Source: Circinella minor (lineage: Eukaryota; Mucoromycota; Mucoromycetes; Mucorales; Lichtheimiaceae). Taken from it: DNA of 64,000 nt. The notes under the pieces are model-generated. The model saw only the letters and a list, made by a program, of their open reading frames with translations, was not told the origin of the DNA and did no database searches. Where the stretch lies: contig JAEPRB010000035.1 in NCBI GenBank assembly GCA_016758965.1, positions 176,179 to 240,178 of the forward strand, given 5' to 3'. The position numbers and the translations under genes were made by a program. Positions 36,996 through 49,451 of this stretch are shown piece by piece. The number at the start of each line of letters is the position of its first letter. Within the stretch, counting starts at the first letter, position 1.

Positions 36996-39900
36996 TTTAC
37001 TTCATATCTTTAACTCTTCCATAGCATTTTCCCACTATCTTCAACATTTTATAATTGGTCTTCTTTACATGATATATATTTGTATTAATAGTTCATTAGC
37101 TGTTTAGTTTACTTTTTTTAAAAAAGCAAATTAACAGTCATGGATTATGAAGCAAAACTACCATAATAGAAAAGAAATAAACTTCAAAGTCAATGAATTG
37201 CTGAGTAGACCAGTTTAGCCAATCATTACAAAAAAGAATACATGGTTTCGTCACTGCCTCATCGAATTAGTTTTCCAACGCAGTAAAACCATATCTATAG
37301 AGACATTCAGAGCATTCCATGCATGATAAATACTTACACTATATTTATTTTTTTGTGCCGAACGAATTTGTGACAATAGATATATGTTCGTAGTCTTTTC
37401 ATTGCAATATATGTGTGTATGTGTGTATATTTGAAACCATATGTATTGTGGACACAACGTCACAAGAACACAATTTATCATTTTTAGTTTTTTGAGGTAC
37501 TACATTTTTCTTTTACTTAACATGATGTAAATAAGTCCGGTTTTTGAATTTAAATACGTAAAAAAAAAAAGTTTACACGTAGAAGCCATTACATGCCTCG
37601 ATCGTGCAAGCAAAAGCAATGATAGGGAAGAAATCGAATAAACTGGTCCCGCATTAAACTGAAGACCGGCTGTAACCAAGGTTTTGGGTATAATCTAATA
37701 AGCAAGGCTAACGAACCGAAAAAAAGGGCTTATCATATCGCGCTTAATATGTGTATAATAAAAACATGTTCATACTGATACGTATAGCAATTTACGTTTG
37801 GCTATTATTATAATTATTATTATTATTACTTTCATTTAAATGATCTAATAAACGTTTATTTCATATACAAATAAAAAAAAGCCACGAAAGAATAATCAAA
37901 CAACAAGTAATAATCTTTTTATAGTGAAGTTCTATGATTAAAATAACAGGCAATCCGATTCATTGGTGACAAATGCTAATGCATGGTATAAGTTGTATTA
38001 AGGAGTTGTATACTATAAAAATAGAAACATAAAGTGAGGGTAAAAAAAGCAAAGCAAATTTATATTGATTCATATGTACACATACCTATGATACTATAAT
38101 ATCTAGATGTGACCACTAATAATAAGTGATAATGGCTACCTATATAGGATTACGAGATTTGTTTTGCTTCATAACAATTACAAAAAAAGTATCAAATAAA
38201 ACAACTGTAAATTACGATAATTTTTTTACCACCAAACAAATTTATCTTATCTGCATCTATCTTATTATTAACTGATATCAATATATTTATATTGATAATG
38301 AATCGGTTTTTGAGTGCATAAAAGTTACGACTTTTATTACACAACAGGTTTATGCGTATGTATATTTATTATAGATTCATATGTGATGCAAGGGCTTTCT
38401 CTGGTTTGAACAAAAAAGTATTGCTGAAGTACAAGAGTAGTACGTGCGATATGTTGATACTCGATTTGGAATGAATCATGATGGATTCTTCCTTTTTTTT
38501 TTTTTTTTTTTAGCTTTTGGTAAAATACGTAAAACAATAAATATTCTTTTTCTTGGCGTCTTTATATTTTCTTTTGGTACTGAAACAATTATAGTATTTA
38601 TTGTATTAAAGAAAGAATGTATATATCTATGTATTAAATAAAGTTCACCACGTTGTTGAGTCGTCCATTTAAAGATAAGTTTGTGTTGGTGTCGATGAAG
38701 ATCGTTTAAGGAGGTAGAAATAAATAATACCAATAAATAATAATAATAATAACGTTCGTTAATATTTATAATATGTAATAGTATTTTTTTTATTAAACCT
38801 GCTGCTATTATCATTACGACAATTATATAATAATGTAACCATGGTAACTAACAACAGGTTTATGATATGTTCATATGTAATAATTATCTTGTCAGGTTTT
38901 TTTTAAGAAAAAGAATGACTTTAATTAAACATATATATAGAAAGCTGAGACCCATTTCATTTTATCATGGTACTTTTTTTTTTCTTGTGCGACATGCTCC
39001 ATGTGTAAAACGCATGAGTTGTTTACATATTTGACGAGAATTGAGTCTTATTTTATATAGTTTGAAACGAACAACAACAACAACATATAAACAATATATA
39101 AATATCACGGTGCATTCATGAACGACGGGTATGAATACTCGTAGACCGCCGATATAACAAACATACCAAAGTTGATAAATAGTACATATATCCATATAAA
39201 ATTAATTCATTGTTCTTTTTTCATTAATGTATTAATATATATTTATAAAATGATTCTGCGTAAATGTTTTTTTTTCCTCACTTTTTTCTTTTCATCGACC
39301 AAACCCCTTTTTTTTCATATATACGCGGCGGCATTTGGAGTACACCGCGTGATTATAATTATGTATGCATCTTAAAAATCAAATTTCCCTTGTTGGCTAT
39401 TCTTTAGTGCATCGTGACGACGATAATGATAGTAAATCGATATTCTATTTATTATTCATCAACTAAGTTTTGAAATAGAATTCAAAAAAGATGATGGTGA
39501 TGGAAGGGGGAGTCTTTGTACTACAACAGTGACTTTTTTGTGTTCGCGGACTTGCTTATTAGCGTTTTTTACGCGATCAAAAAGCTTCTCCTCGTTTTTT
39601 TCCCCAATATTATTGCTCTCACAGACACAGACACAGACGTACACACACAAACACAGAGCAAAAACCCAAGCGATAATAATTTCTTTTCCTCTAGACCCCC
39701 TTTTTTATTTTTACTATTTTTTTTACTTCTGTAAAACTTTACTACTGCTAACTTATCATATTAGAACGTATCGGCCGCGTTCACTTCCGAATTCTTTTTT
39801 TTTCTTCTTCTCTTTTCGTTTTCAAAGAGAATAAGTCGTACCTTTCACAAAAAAAAAAACCCCCTTTTTTTCAATATTAATTAATTCATTGGCATCGTTG

Positions 39901-40084
39901 TCCATTCATTCCTTTCCAATAACATTTCATATATATTTTATATTTATTTCTTTTTTTTTCCACTACCACTCTACAATTTAAAAGTCTACATCAGAAAGGA
40001 AGAAAAAAAAAAAAGAAAAGACGATAAAACGTAATTAGAGAGAGTCATCTCAATTTTACACTCGGGCCACCTAAACAAATATAT

Positions 40085-40260
40085 AACTTTGTTTTTTATT
40101 TCTCTCTCTCTTTCTCTCTTTCCTTCTTTCTTTGTGTAATACACAAGTATATATAATCTTTATTTTATTTATTTCTGTCTTTATACTTTCCCTTCCTTTC
40201 TTTTTCTTTTTTTTTTTCACTCTCTCTCTCTCTTTTTTTTTTCTCTCTCTCTCTCTTTTT
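40085..40260 (+). promoter_or_regulatory. Pyrimidine-tract leader/promoter of the DYRK kinase gene
   Basis: Repeated CT and T runs (CTCTCTCT blocks near 40101, 40219 and 40243) precede the kinase gene. A GTGAGT donor at about 40388 and a TTTTTCAG acceptor ending at 40490 suggest a 5' UTR intron just before the coding exon. CT-rich leaders are common near fungal transcription starts; the exact start is unknown. Confidence 0.45.
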
Positions 40261-40511
40261 CCTCATATTTATTCGGCAAGTTCTTCGGGTTCCAAGAATT
40301 CAGGAAAAAGTTGTTTTGAAAAAGAAAGTTTAAGCAAAAAAAGAAGGAAAAAAAAAAACTTAAGAAAAAGAAGAAGACAATCACTGTGTGAGTATCATCA
40401 TCCAAGCAATCATAATTAAATGAAAAAAAAAAGTTTAAATTTTTTCTTTAGTTGAAAATCTAATTAAAATATTAATTCCTTCTTTTTCAGTGTTTGGATC
40501 CTTTATTTTTC

Positions 40512-43500
40512 ATGTCATCATCGACGTTAACAGGACCGTATATTACCGAGTCGTGGATACATATGCAACAACAGGGACATGGGTTGCAAAACAGAAAACA
40601 GGATAATAATCAATCTAAAATGTTGAATGAAGGAGGAGGTGCTGAAGGAAGCTATACTAAATCTACCGCCAGTTCCAGATCACGCGCTACTAATACAACT
40701 ACAGGAGCAGCAATAACTAATAATACATCTACTACTAAGTCAGACGATCAACATCATCCTCAACCACGTTTAGGACCACGTAAAAGTATTAAAGAACTGA
40801 TGCAACATATTCATGATGAAGATAATAATGGAATTACTTGTAATGGTATATATGAGGCATTTGCACAAGTTGAGAATGAGCAACCTTCTTCCATAACTAC
40901 AAACACTGCAACATCAAGACGAAAAAGTGTTGCACATCAACAACAACAATCATCAATTGTTGACACAACTGTACGATTCCGTAGAAAATCAACGCGTAAC
41001 GAAGAAGCAATATCTAATCGTACGAGAGGTGGTCTTACCACGGGAACAACAAATAACAAAACAACAACAACAGCATCACCACGGGTACGTGCGTTGAATA
41101 CAAAGAAATCAAGTGATAGTGTCCGATCTTCCGGTACAGGGACTACACCAACAACACGTAGGCGCCAATCCTCTATGATGCGTAGACCCAGTGACACAGA
41201 CGATGATGAAAAGAATAAAAAGCAAGGCGCTGTCAAAACATTGGAGTCGGAAAAGGAACCCGGGAATGTTATACGGCTATCCGATGCCCTTCGCGACACA
41301 CTTCTTGTGGAACGCAAACTTGCGCGTCAGGAACTCGGCCTGGCTTCCGACAGAGCGTCACATGCTAACCTAAAGTCACCAATAACAACAACAACACAAG
41401 CAAACAGACCATCTAATGTACGACGTGCTTCATCCAAACCAAATTTAGTGGAACAACGACGCAAATCATATATTGCTCCACATTCTTCTGGATCTCCAGA
41501 CGAAAAACAACAACAACCATCCTCACGTTCACGCGCCGAACTCATTAGTGATGTGAAGCGGAGATTAAGTTTAGGCAAGGAAAAAATGCGAGATTTGGAA
41601 AAGACGTGTCATCATCAACAACAAAATAATCAAAAGCAAACGACCACCACTACTACAAGAGAACCACGAAGAAGAACGTTATCAAGTGGGTCCATATTAA
41701 GAACTGGATTAAAAGACGATTATGGTCGACGAAAATCAACGGTGGCTGCAACATCAACAACAGCAGATGGAAATAGTTATATGAAACCAACTATTGCAGA
41801 CATGCGTCGTCGTTCATCAACAACGAATGTTTCGACACAACTCCAGCAAGAAGAAAAAGAGGAATCATTAATGATGATGGCAACAAAACGTCGATCAGCA
41901 CTTGCATCATCGAGAGCTAGTAGAGAAACAGGAGCACAACCTACTAGCCGTGCAAGCAGTGCTAGTTCATCGGGCAAAGGAACTCCAGGGTCAGGGGATG
42001 ACCATGATGCACGAAAATCATCCATCACATCCACCGCCGCACGACGCCGAAAGAGTCGAGGATCAATTTATGCTAGTGGTACTTCTTCTACTACGGGTGA
42101 AAATAATAATAGTACTAATACTAATAATGGTTCAACTCGTACAAGAAAGAAATCGATTGTCGCTATGGATGATTCTTCTTTGAATATGCGCCGTCAACGA
42201 CGTCTTTCACGGACAGAAAGTCTAAAAGAAGGTGTACCTACCGATCCATCACTTAATGCTGCTATGGAATGGCGTAAGAAAAATCAAGATATATCTACAA
42301 CTACTGTGAATCGACAAGCAAAGGGCTCTACAACCACTCGAAAGCGTGGCAAGGTATATCTATAATTGTTTTTTTTTCTTTATGGTTTTTCTTTATGGTT
42401 ATGATTAATTAATTATTAACTAAACTCAATATGTGTTTATCTATAACTGATAGACTTTACCAGGTAGTCTTGCAACCCCACCGCCCATACAATCTCTTAA
42501 TTTACCACCTATGAAACTGGAACCTATTAAAATGAATATACCAACAAAACAACGACAACAACAACGATCGGTATCACCGACTCGCATTCCCAAACCATCC
42601 CGCTCTTCGGCTCTCGGCACAACACCTAATACAGCTAGTGGCACCAGCAGTGAAGAAGAATCTTCCTCAACTACCAATAAAGTTCATGTTCCGTCAACAG
42701 GAAATACACATACCCAAACAGCTACTACCGCAGCAGGTACTGCAGCAACAACTACTACTACTACAGCACGTGTGAAAAAAGGTAATCCTCTAGCATCTAT
42801 GAATATGGATCGTCGAGCTTCACTTAAAACACCACGTATCACGCCTGCATCTCCACGAGATAATGCTACAAATGGTATTTCATCTGCTACTAACTCACCT
42901 CGTGCACGACCGATCCATACCCGACGACCCAGCGCAAGCAGCGCACGCAAACTGTCTCTGTCCATTGTAAATACTAAAAGCGGACTTTACGGCAGTCATG
43001 AAGATGGGTCGCCTTCTATCGGTCCTGTTCCGACACGGACCCGAAAAATCAGCGCAACTAGTATGGGAGCAACAAATCGACTATATAGCGCTAATAATAA
43101 CAGTCGAAAAAATTCAATTGCTTCTGCTACAGAACACGAATCATTGGTTGATAAAGAAGTCAGCATTCGTAAGTTTTTATTTGTATATGTTTGTTTGTTC
43201 GTCTTTTTTTTTGTTGAAAAGGAACAAGGGGAAATGAAGTTAACTTTATATTTACATATACATTAGAGCGTCATCGAGCTATGAGTCTTCATGAACGACT
43301 ACAAGCCATGGTACGACAACACAATGAAAATACACCCATAAAAGACACTTATACAGCCGATATGCAGTATTCATTTATGCGTGATCGACGAGCACGACGA
43401 AGTCAAACTTATGATACGGATAATCCTATAATTGATTCTATTACTAGTGGTGGAAATGGGGATGATGGTTCTTCGCCTAATACAACCTCACCAGCATTAA

Positions 43501-45249
43501 GGTCACCTAATCGTATCACTGATTCATTAATGTGGGAAAAGGAAATGGCAGAAATTGCAGCGGCTGGCATTCGTGGTCCAAAAAGTCCTACAACGGCTAT
43601 AAAGTACTATTCAGCTTACTTGTCCCTTTATGAGCGTAATGAGATTCAGGAATATACTCAAATTTATTTTATTGGTCATCAAGCTCAAAAAAACCCAGCA
43701 ACACCTGATCAATCCATATGTAATCACGGATATGATGATGAACGAGGAGATTATAACATCATTGTCAAGGATCATCTGGCCTATCGTTACGAAATCATTG
43801 ACGTATTGGGTCGTGGTTCTTTTGGTCAAGTTGTCAAATGTTTTGATCACAAGACTGGTATGACTGTGGCTATCAAATTGATTCGAAACAAAAAACGATT
43901 CCATGCTCAAGCACAGACTGAAGTCAAAATATTAAAAGATTTGGTTGAATGGGTAATGTATATAAAACCGAAAGGAGTTATTATTATCATGATTGATAAC
44001 CTACTTGTATGATAATATGTATGGGGGGAACAGGAAAAAAAGAAGAAACATGATATTAATCTAATCAACTATACAGGATCCTCAAGATCAACATCATAAC
44101 GTCCGGATGACCGATTATTTTGTTTTCCGTAATCATTTATGTATTGCATGCGAGTGTTTAAGTATTAACCTCTATGAATTTATAAAGAACAATAATTATC
44201 GAGGGGTTACTCTTAATCTTATTAAAAGGTAAATAAGAGTTCTTTATATCGATATCTGGTTATACCTATGCATTATGAATTACATTACTGATAATACACA
44301 TTGTAATGATGATAATAGGTTTACTATTCAGTTACTACAATCTTTATGTCTACTGTTTGAACACGGTGTCATTCACTGTGATTTAAAACCGGAAAATATT
44401 CTTCTCAAACATCCAACAAAGAGTACTCTGAAGGTTATTGATTTTGGCAGCAGTTGTTTTGAGACTGATCGAGGTAAATACACATAGTCCAATAAAAAAA
44501 AGTAGAGATAAACATGGAGGCCATGAAGTAATAAATATTGACTTCCATTATATAATCTTCATATTTATCTAGTATATACATATATTCAAAGTCGATTCTA
44601 TCGATCACCTGAAGTTATTCTTGGGATGTCTTATAATACGGCTATCGATATGTGGAGTTTAGGATGTATTCTTGCTGAACTTTATACTGGTCTTCCTTTA
44701 TTCCCCGGTGAAAACGAACAAGAACAACTTGCATGTATTATGGAAATCCTTGGCGTTCCACATCGATATCTGATTGAGCAAAGCTCACGAAGGAAACTCT
44801 TTTTTGATTCAAATGGCAATCCACGCATTATACCCAGTTCCAGAGGAAAGAAACGCCGTCCAGGCACTAAAACACTTTCCCATGCGTTACATTGTCATGA
44901 CAACCAGTTTTTGGACTTTATTGAAAGATGTCTTTGCTGGGATCCTGAAAAACGAATGACTCCTGATGAAGCGTTATGTCATGAATGGATTATGTCACGT
45001 CATAATAGTAAACAAGGACATTCACCTGTATGGTATGTTGTTTATTATCATTATTAACCAAGTCTATTACAGATGAGATTATTTGTTGTTGTTTTACAAG
45101 ACAATAATAATAACACTAATTTTTTTTTCTATTTGTTTATTTATTATAATTATAATAGTACTGATTCACCAGCAAGCAATACTGATGATAATGTAACAAA
45201 ACATTTAGCAGTGGCAAATACTGAAAAAAAGGCTAAAGCTGTAATGTGA
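40512..45249 (+). CDS. Class II DYRK-family protein kinase (Pom1/DYRK2-like)
   Basis: Seven exons (40512-42353, 42454-43168, 43267-43952, 44077-44228, 44319-44473, 44573-45032, 45159-45249) encode 1,366 residues. I start at the ATG at 40512, because the frame upstream to the acceptor at 40490 has none. About 970 residues are disordered and packed with RRKS/RRRxS motifs. Then comes a DH-box-like segment ([28 protein letters not shown]) typical of class II DYRKs. The kinase domain follows: Gly loop [10 protein letters not shown] (about 1033), VAIKLI lysine, HCDLKPEN (about 1149), DFGSSC, and the activation loop [13 protein letters not shown], whose YxY is autophosphorylated in the family. All catalytic residues are present. 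Pom1 kinases control polarity and size in fission yeast; a similar role here is inference. Confidence 0.94.
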
Positions 45250-46646
45250 TGATATTTTATATTCTGTGTATACCATTTCTTTTTTTTTCTTACTATTCTT
45301 TTCTACAAACAATTATTATTCCCCTTTCCCCCCTAAAAAACCCACACAACAAAATTGTCTTTCCTTCTTTTTCTCTCAATCTCCACCAAAAAAAGAGAAG
45401 TATATTATTCCAGACTGGATTTTCACGAACATGATTTGTTTTTTTTTATTATTATTGATAATGATAATCAAACTATCCTGTTTTTTATATAATTTCTGCA
45501 TGATAGTAAATAGAATGACGATCAATATATATCACTTTTAGTTTTTGGGTGATGAAGTTGGTATATAATCATGAGGTGATTGGCCTATGATAAATGTTTT
45601 TACTGTTATATTGTGATCTACATACTCCTAATTTATATATAGACCAGTCACAAATATATGAAAAAAAGATAGAGTTAATAATCTCGGATCACGCATCAAC
45701 AGAACGACTTTTCCTTTTTAAAATAAACATAAAAGTCTATAATAATTATTTGCTTTCACTTGACATTAGTATGCATTCCAAATTAATCTGTAGTTTGATA
45801 GTGATGATATGAGCGTTTATTATTACAATGAGTAGAATTATCAACTTATACGTAAATCTCTTGTTTACATGTACATGTCGCAATCATAAGTTAAAAAACA
45901 TTATTTCGTATCGCTCTTTAGCTTATGAATCTTATGCAACATATATATTAAATAATAGATTACTTTTAAATCAAACTTATACACTTTTTTGATATATAGT
46001 GATTGTTTGAGGCCACCACTTAATATCATTAGTGCTAAGGTTCATTTTTATAGTGTCAACATGTATTATTTTATCGCTATAATATTTATAACTATTACAA
46101 AGACTTCAATTTACTATTGGTAATAAAAGATGATATTTCACACGCTGGTAGTTGCAAGGACAACAGTGAACTTCGCTTCTTCTCTTTTCTCACTTTCAAA
46201 ATAACTCAATTTGTTATAAGTGTGTGTGTGTGCGCTACCCCAATCAATGCATCATTCTCCGCAGAGCAAAAAAAAAATTTTCTCCTAAGGTCAGACCGCA
46301 CTTGAGTGTTCCTCCTCTTTCGCTTCGCGCTTGCTATATTGAAAGGTGTGTCTCGATTTTTTGTTTTTTAAAATTTGCCAATGCCACCACTACCCTTTTC
46401 AACTTGACGTCTTTTACTTTCCAGCAATTCGTCTTTATTCCACTTAATACATTTATTGGAATTTGTAAACTTGATATATATATATTTTATACTACCCCTT
46501 TTCATTTATTTATTTTAACAATTTTTCGAATTTCGGTGGCTTGGTGGTTTGGTTCTTTTGACCCTAACATGTATATTCATCGCGATGTGCGCGTAAGTTT
46601 TTTATTTTTATACTTATACCTTTTGTTATACTTATAGAATAAAAAA
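45250..46646. other. Intergenic: kinase 3' region and NAC-beta promoter/leader
   Basis: The left part is AT-rich with no gene. From about 46225 the sequence becomes pyrimidine-rich with GC-richer bits, as expected of a strong housekeeping promoter and leader. A short intron (GTAAGT donor at 46593, TATAG acceptor ending at 46637) lies in the leader; see findings for its in-frame upstream ATG. Confidence 0.55.
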
Positions 46647-47442
46647 ATGAACAACGATAAGCTCGCTAAGCTCCAGGCTCAAGTCCGTATCGGTGGCAAG
46701 GGTAAGTTTGATATTACTATTATTTTTTATTTAATTGTCATAATTTTTGAGGTACCAATAAATTTTGTTAGTTCGAATTCAAGTTGTGAGCTAAAAAATT
46801 AAAAAAAAAATGTATATTATAAAACATATTAGGTACCCCCCGTCGTAAGGTTAAGAAAGCTACCAAGTCTACTGGTGGTGATGATAGAAAGCTTCAAGGT
46901 GCTTTGCAAAAGTTGGGTGTCCAACCCCTTGGTGGTATTGAAGAAGTTAACTTCTTCAAGGATGATGGTAAGGTCGTTCACTTTGCCAACCCCCGTGTTC
47001 AAGCTGCTATCAACTCCAACACCTTCGCCATTCATGGTCGTTGCGTCGAAAAGGAATTGACTGAGTTGGGTAATGTATCTTGTTTTGTTGTTGTCGATTA
47101 GTGGGGGGAAAAGGGGGGAAGGATATATAAAATAGAAAACCAAATAATAATTTGGGTTAATTAATTATTTGATTTATATGACATATACTAATAAATAATT
47201 TATATACATACACCTACATGTATGTTTAACTTAATGTATTTATAGTTCCCGGTATTTTGAGCCAATTGGGTCCTGACTCTTTGGCCAGCTTGCGCAAACT
47301 TGCTGAAGCTTACCAATCCGCTCAAGGTGGTGCTGCTGGTGGCGAAGATGATGATGAAATCCCTGACTTGGTTGAAAGCTTCGATAAGGCTGAAGTTGAG
47401 GATAAGGCCGAAGAAAAGGCTGAGGGTGAAGCCAAGGCTTAA
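46647..47442 (+). CDS. EGD1: Nascent polypeptide-associated complex subunit beta (BTF3/Egd1)
   Basis: Three exons (46647-46701, 46833-47069, 47246-47442) encode 162 residues. The start [19 protein letters not shown] and the RRKVKKA ribosome-binding motif are classic for NAC beta. The NAC domain follows ([47 protein letters not shown]), then an acidic C-terminus rich in Glu, Ala and Lys. The protein dimerises with NAC alpha at the ribosomal exit tunnel and shields nascent chains. The codon choice is more C-rich (AAG, GCT, GTC) than in neighbours, as in highly expressed fungal genes. All key motifs are present and the length is normal. Confidence 0.97.
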
Positions 47443-48164
47443 AATAAAAGAATTGCATAATAAGGCATTTTGTTTTTTTTCTCATCTCTCTCTCTCTCTC
47501 TCTTTGTTTTCTTTTTTTTCGTCATGATTGGAATAATAATAAAAAAGAGGGCTGTATTTTTTTTGAGTATTATCTCTATCTATGTTTTTTTTTTTATATA
47601 TTGCGATAAAGCACCTGTTAATAATTAAAAATAGTATTAAGTTACTAATAATAATTAATAATAATGAGCGACAGTTCGTTCTATTTCAGTTATATACAAA
47701 AATTATTAAGGGGCTTTATATTGGTTGTTTAACAAAAGAAGAAATTGAGAATGTAACCCTTTTGTTCTTTTATTATAACAATGGTTAGTTGTTGATATAC
47801 TTATTATTATTACTACTCCTGGGACACATGGTTTTTACATTACTTATTAATCTGATAATAATCATAATAATCATAAATAAGACCACATTTGTTTTACTAC
47901 ATAACTTATTTATATCTTTATCTTCATTGCTTAATAAAAAGGTCATTAAATAAAAAACTATAAAAACCCTTCGGATCACAATTGGTTTTTTTTTTACTTT
48001 TATTATACTTCTTCAAAACCAACAAAAAAAAAAGAGAGAGAGAAAAAAGAGAAACCCCTTCTCTATTATACATATTTACTCTCCACCTAATATATAAAAT
48101 AACCCATTCCAATCCTTTTTTTATCAATTATATCAATTTTCCTTCCTTTTTTTTCGTTTGTATA
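47443..48164. other. Intergenic
   Basis: This is the NAC-beta 3' flank with a CT run at about 47486-47505, AT-rich DNA, then a T/C-rich leader (48100-48160) before the mini zinc-finger gene. I see no gene. Confidence 0.55.
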
Positions 48165-48425
48165 ATGTTTCATAACTATAATTTACTTTCTCTCTTTTCA
48201 CAACGCCTTGGAAACTCTCTAGAAAATGACCATTACGAACAAATTGACGAGGCTCGCCAATGGTATTATTGCTTAGCGTGTGATGTTGGATTCGGTTCAC
48301 GTGATAGACACCAATGGCACCTTGAAGTATGTCCTGGAACTAGAAGCTGTTCCCATACCAACGACCATCAACATGGAAACCACAAAGATAGTCATCAATT
48401 ATCACCTATGATTCAGCAACACTAG
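48165..48425 (+). CDS. Small zinc-finger-like protein (C2HC type)
   Basis: A single exon encodes 86 residues. The centre has YYCLACDVGFGSRDRHQWHL followed by EVCPG, a C-x2-C...H-x(3-4)-H/C pattern resembling a lone C2H2/C2HC finger. The C-terminus is His/Ser-rich. The ATG is the first after a pyrimidine-rich leader. Its small size suggests a regulatory or adaptor protein rather than a classical multi-finger transcription factor. I do not recognise a named family, and metal binding is inferred from the spacing only. Its tail-to-tail neighbour at 49059-49451 is another very small Cys-rich protein. Confidence 0.65.
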   Translation: MFHNYNLLSLFSQRLGNSLENDHYEQIDEARQWYYCLACDVGFGSRDRHQWHLEVCPGTRSCSHTNDHQHGNHKDSHQLSPMIQQH

Positions 48426-49058
48426 ATTTCATATACAAGAATTCACACAACTCCATACAAAAAACAAAAATTAGAATCATTTCAACTGTAATAGACGCAT
48501 ACATACAACTTATATACATACTACATATTTACGTACATTATTTTCATTATCATCAATTTTTTCCATTTCAATTGCATATTTTTTTTTCCTTCATTAATAG
48601 ATTACGCTTTTATACTTTATTTTTTAAAGCATTTTATTTTTATTTGTTGATCAATTTGGGTCATATAACATATATCATCGGGTGAATAAAACTATAACAA
48701 AGCTTTTTTTTATACAGATAAGGTTTGATTTACTGATTTCAAAGTACTATACAAATTTGCGTGTGGGAGAATTTGTGTTAAGTGGGTGAAACATAAAGAG
48801 CGGGGGCGGCTTTTTCTTTCAACTTTTTTTTTTTTTTTGCGGCGGCGGCGACGAGGGCGATGACAATATTTGCACCTACTGATAATATGATATGGTAATA
48901 ATAAGCTTTGTAATTGTTGGCTACTTTTTGTTGGTCGTCGTGTCTTGCAAAATGAAGGGAGATGGTCTTCATACAATAGAGAGGTGTTTTGCTTTTGTAA
49001 CGTTGGTATCCACCGGATCAAAAATATCGAAATTTGTTTATCATAATTGTAAACGATA
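48426..49058. other. Convergent intergenic spacer
   Basis: This is the 3' region shared by the mini zinc-finger gene and the Ecl1-family gene. A GC-rich GGCGGCGGCG patch lies at about 48839-48850. Long minus-strand frames here (within 48710-49270) are low-complexity and out of frame with the Ecl1-type gene, so I do not call them. Confidence 0.5.
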
Positions 49059-49451
49059 TCACGTGTCCATGATGGAGAGGACAGGCGAGTTGGGTGGTGA
49101 TGGAATATATGAGAAAGATTGGTGCTTGGCATGGTTATTGTTGTTGCTGTAGCTGCTGTTGCTACAATCACTACCATAACATCCAAGTAAAGGCGACGAT
49201 GGAGGTGACAATGGAGTACTTGGGAATTGATAAATTTTGTCTTGTTGAGTAGTAGCATCTTTATTTGCACATTCAGTGGAACAGTATAACTATTAGCGTA
49301 TTAGGTAGAATAGTAAATTTAGGTGGTTAGATAAATTACATAAATGTAAACACGTGAAGAATAAAATAATAATTGACAAGTAATAATTGTATATACATAC
49401 GTTTTCTTCAATAGAGTGACGGTCACAGATAATACACCAAGAGAGATCCAT
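49059..49451 (-). CDS. Ecl1-family life-span regulatory factor
   Basis: Two exons on the minus strand (49451-49401, 49289-49059) encode 93 residues. The N-terminus MDLSWCIICDRHSIEEN joins in phase to LYCSTECANKD. The WCxxC...LYCSxxC pattern is the hallmark of the fungal Ecl1 (extender of chronological lifespan) family. These small proteins extend lifespan in fission yeast and respond to nutrient and zinc or sulphur status (family knowledge). The rest is Ser/Pro/Asn-rich, with TPLSPPSSP and SPPNSP motifs that look like proline-directed phosphorylation sites, and ends SIMDT. The four-Cys cluster is intact and probably binds zinc. The intron is 111 nt. Confidence 0.85.

Larger units (their letters stand above)
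35269..40511. other. Long divergent intergenic region
   Basis: About 5.2 kb lies between the divergent LIM gene and the DYRK kinase. It holds AT microsatellites (35282-35305), TGTA repeats (36486-36533), a possible orphan gene (36648-36995, listed), other short minus-strand frames of uncertain status (37251-37481, 38337-38537, 38476-38814, 38965-39195), and a kinase leader with long C/T tracts. No recognised transposon or RNA gene was seen. Confidence 0.5.

Noticed and set aside
40132..40419. Plus-strand frame upstream of the kinase as its N-terminal exon
   Set aside because: Splicing at the GTGAGT donor would enter the kinase exon in the wrong phase, and the translation is homopolymeric, so I treat it as leader.
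40937..41317. Long antisense open frame (126 codons) in the DYRK first exon, and similar antisense frames at 41327-41578, 41777-42034 and 42684-42965
   Set aside because: They are shadows of the Ser/Arg/Thr-rich kinase N-terminus, giving repetitive Val/Asp/Leu-rich translations with no start or splice support.
48710..49270. Minus-strand 186-codon frame
   Set aside because: It overlaps the Ecl1-type second exon in another frame and has poly-Arg/Lys low-complexity sequence; the Ecl1 frame carries the recognisable Cys motif.
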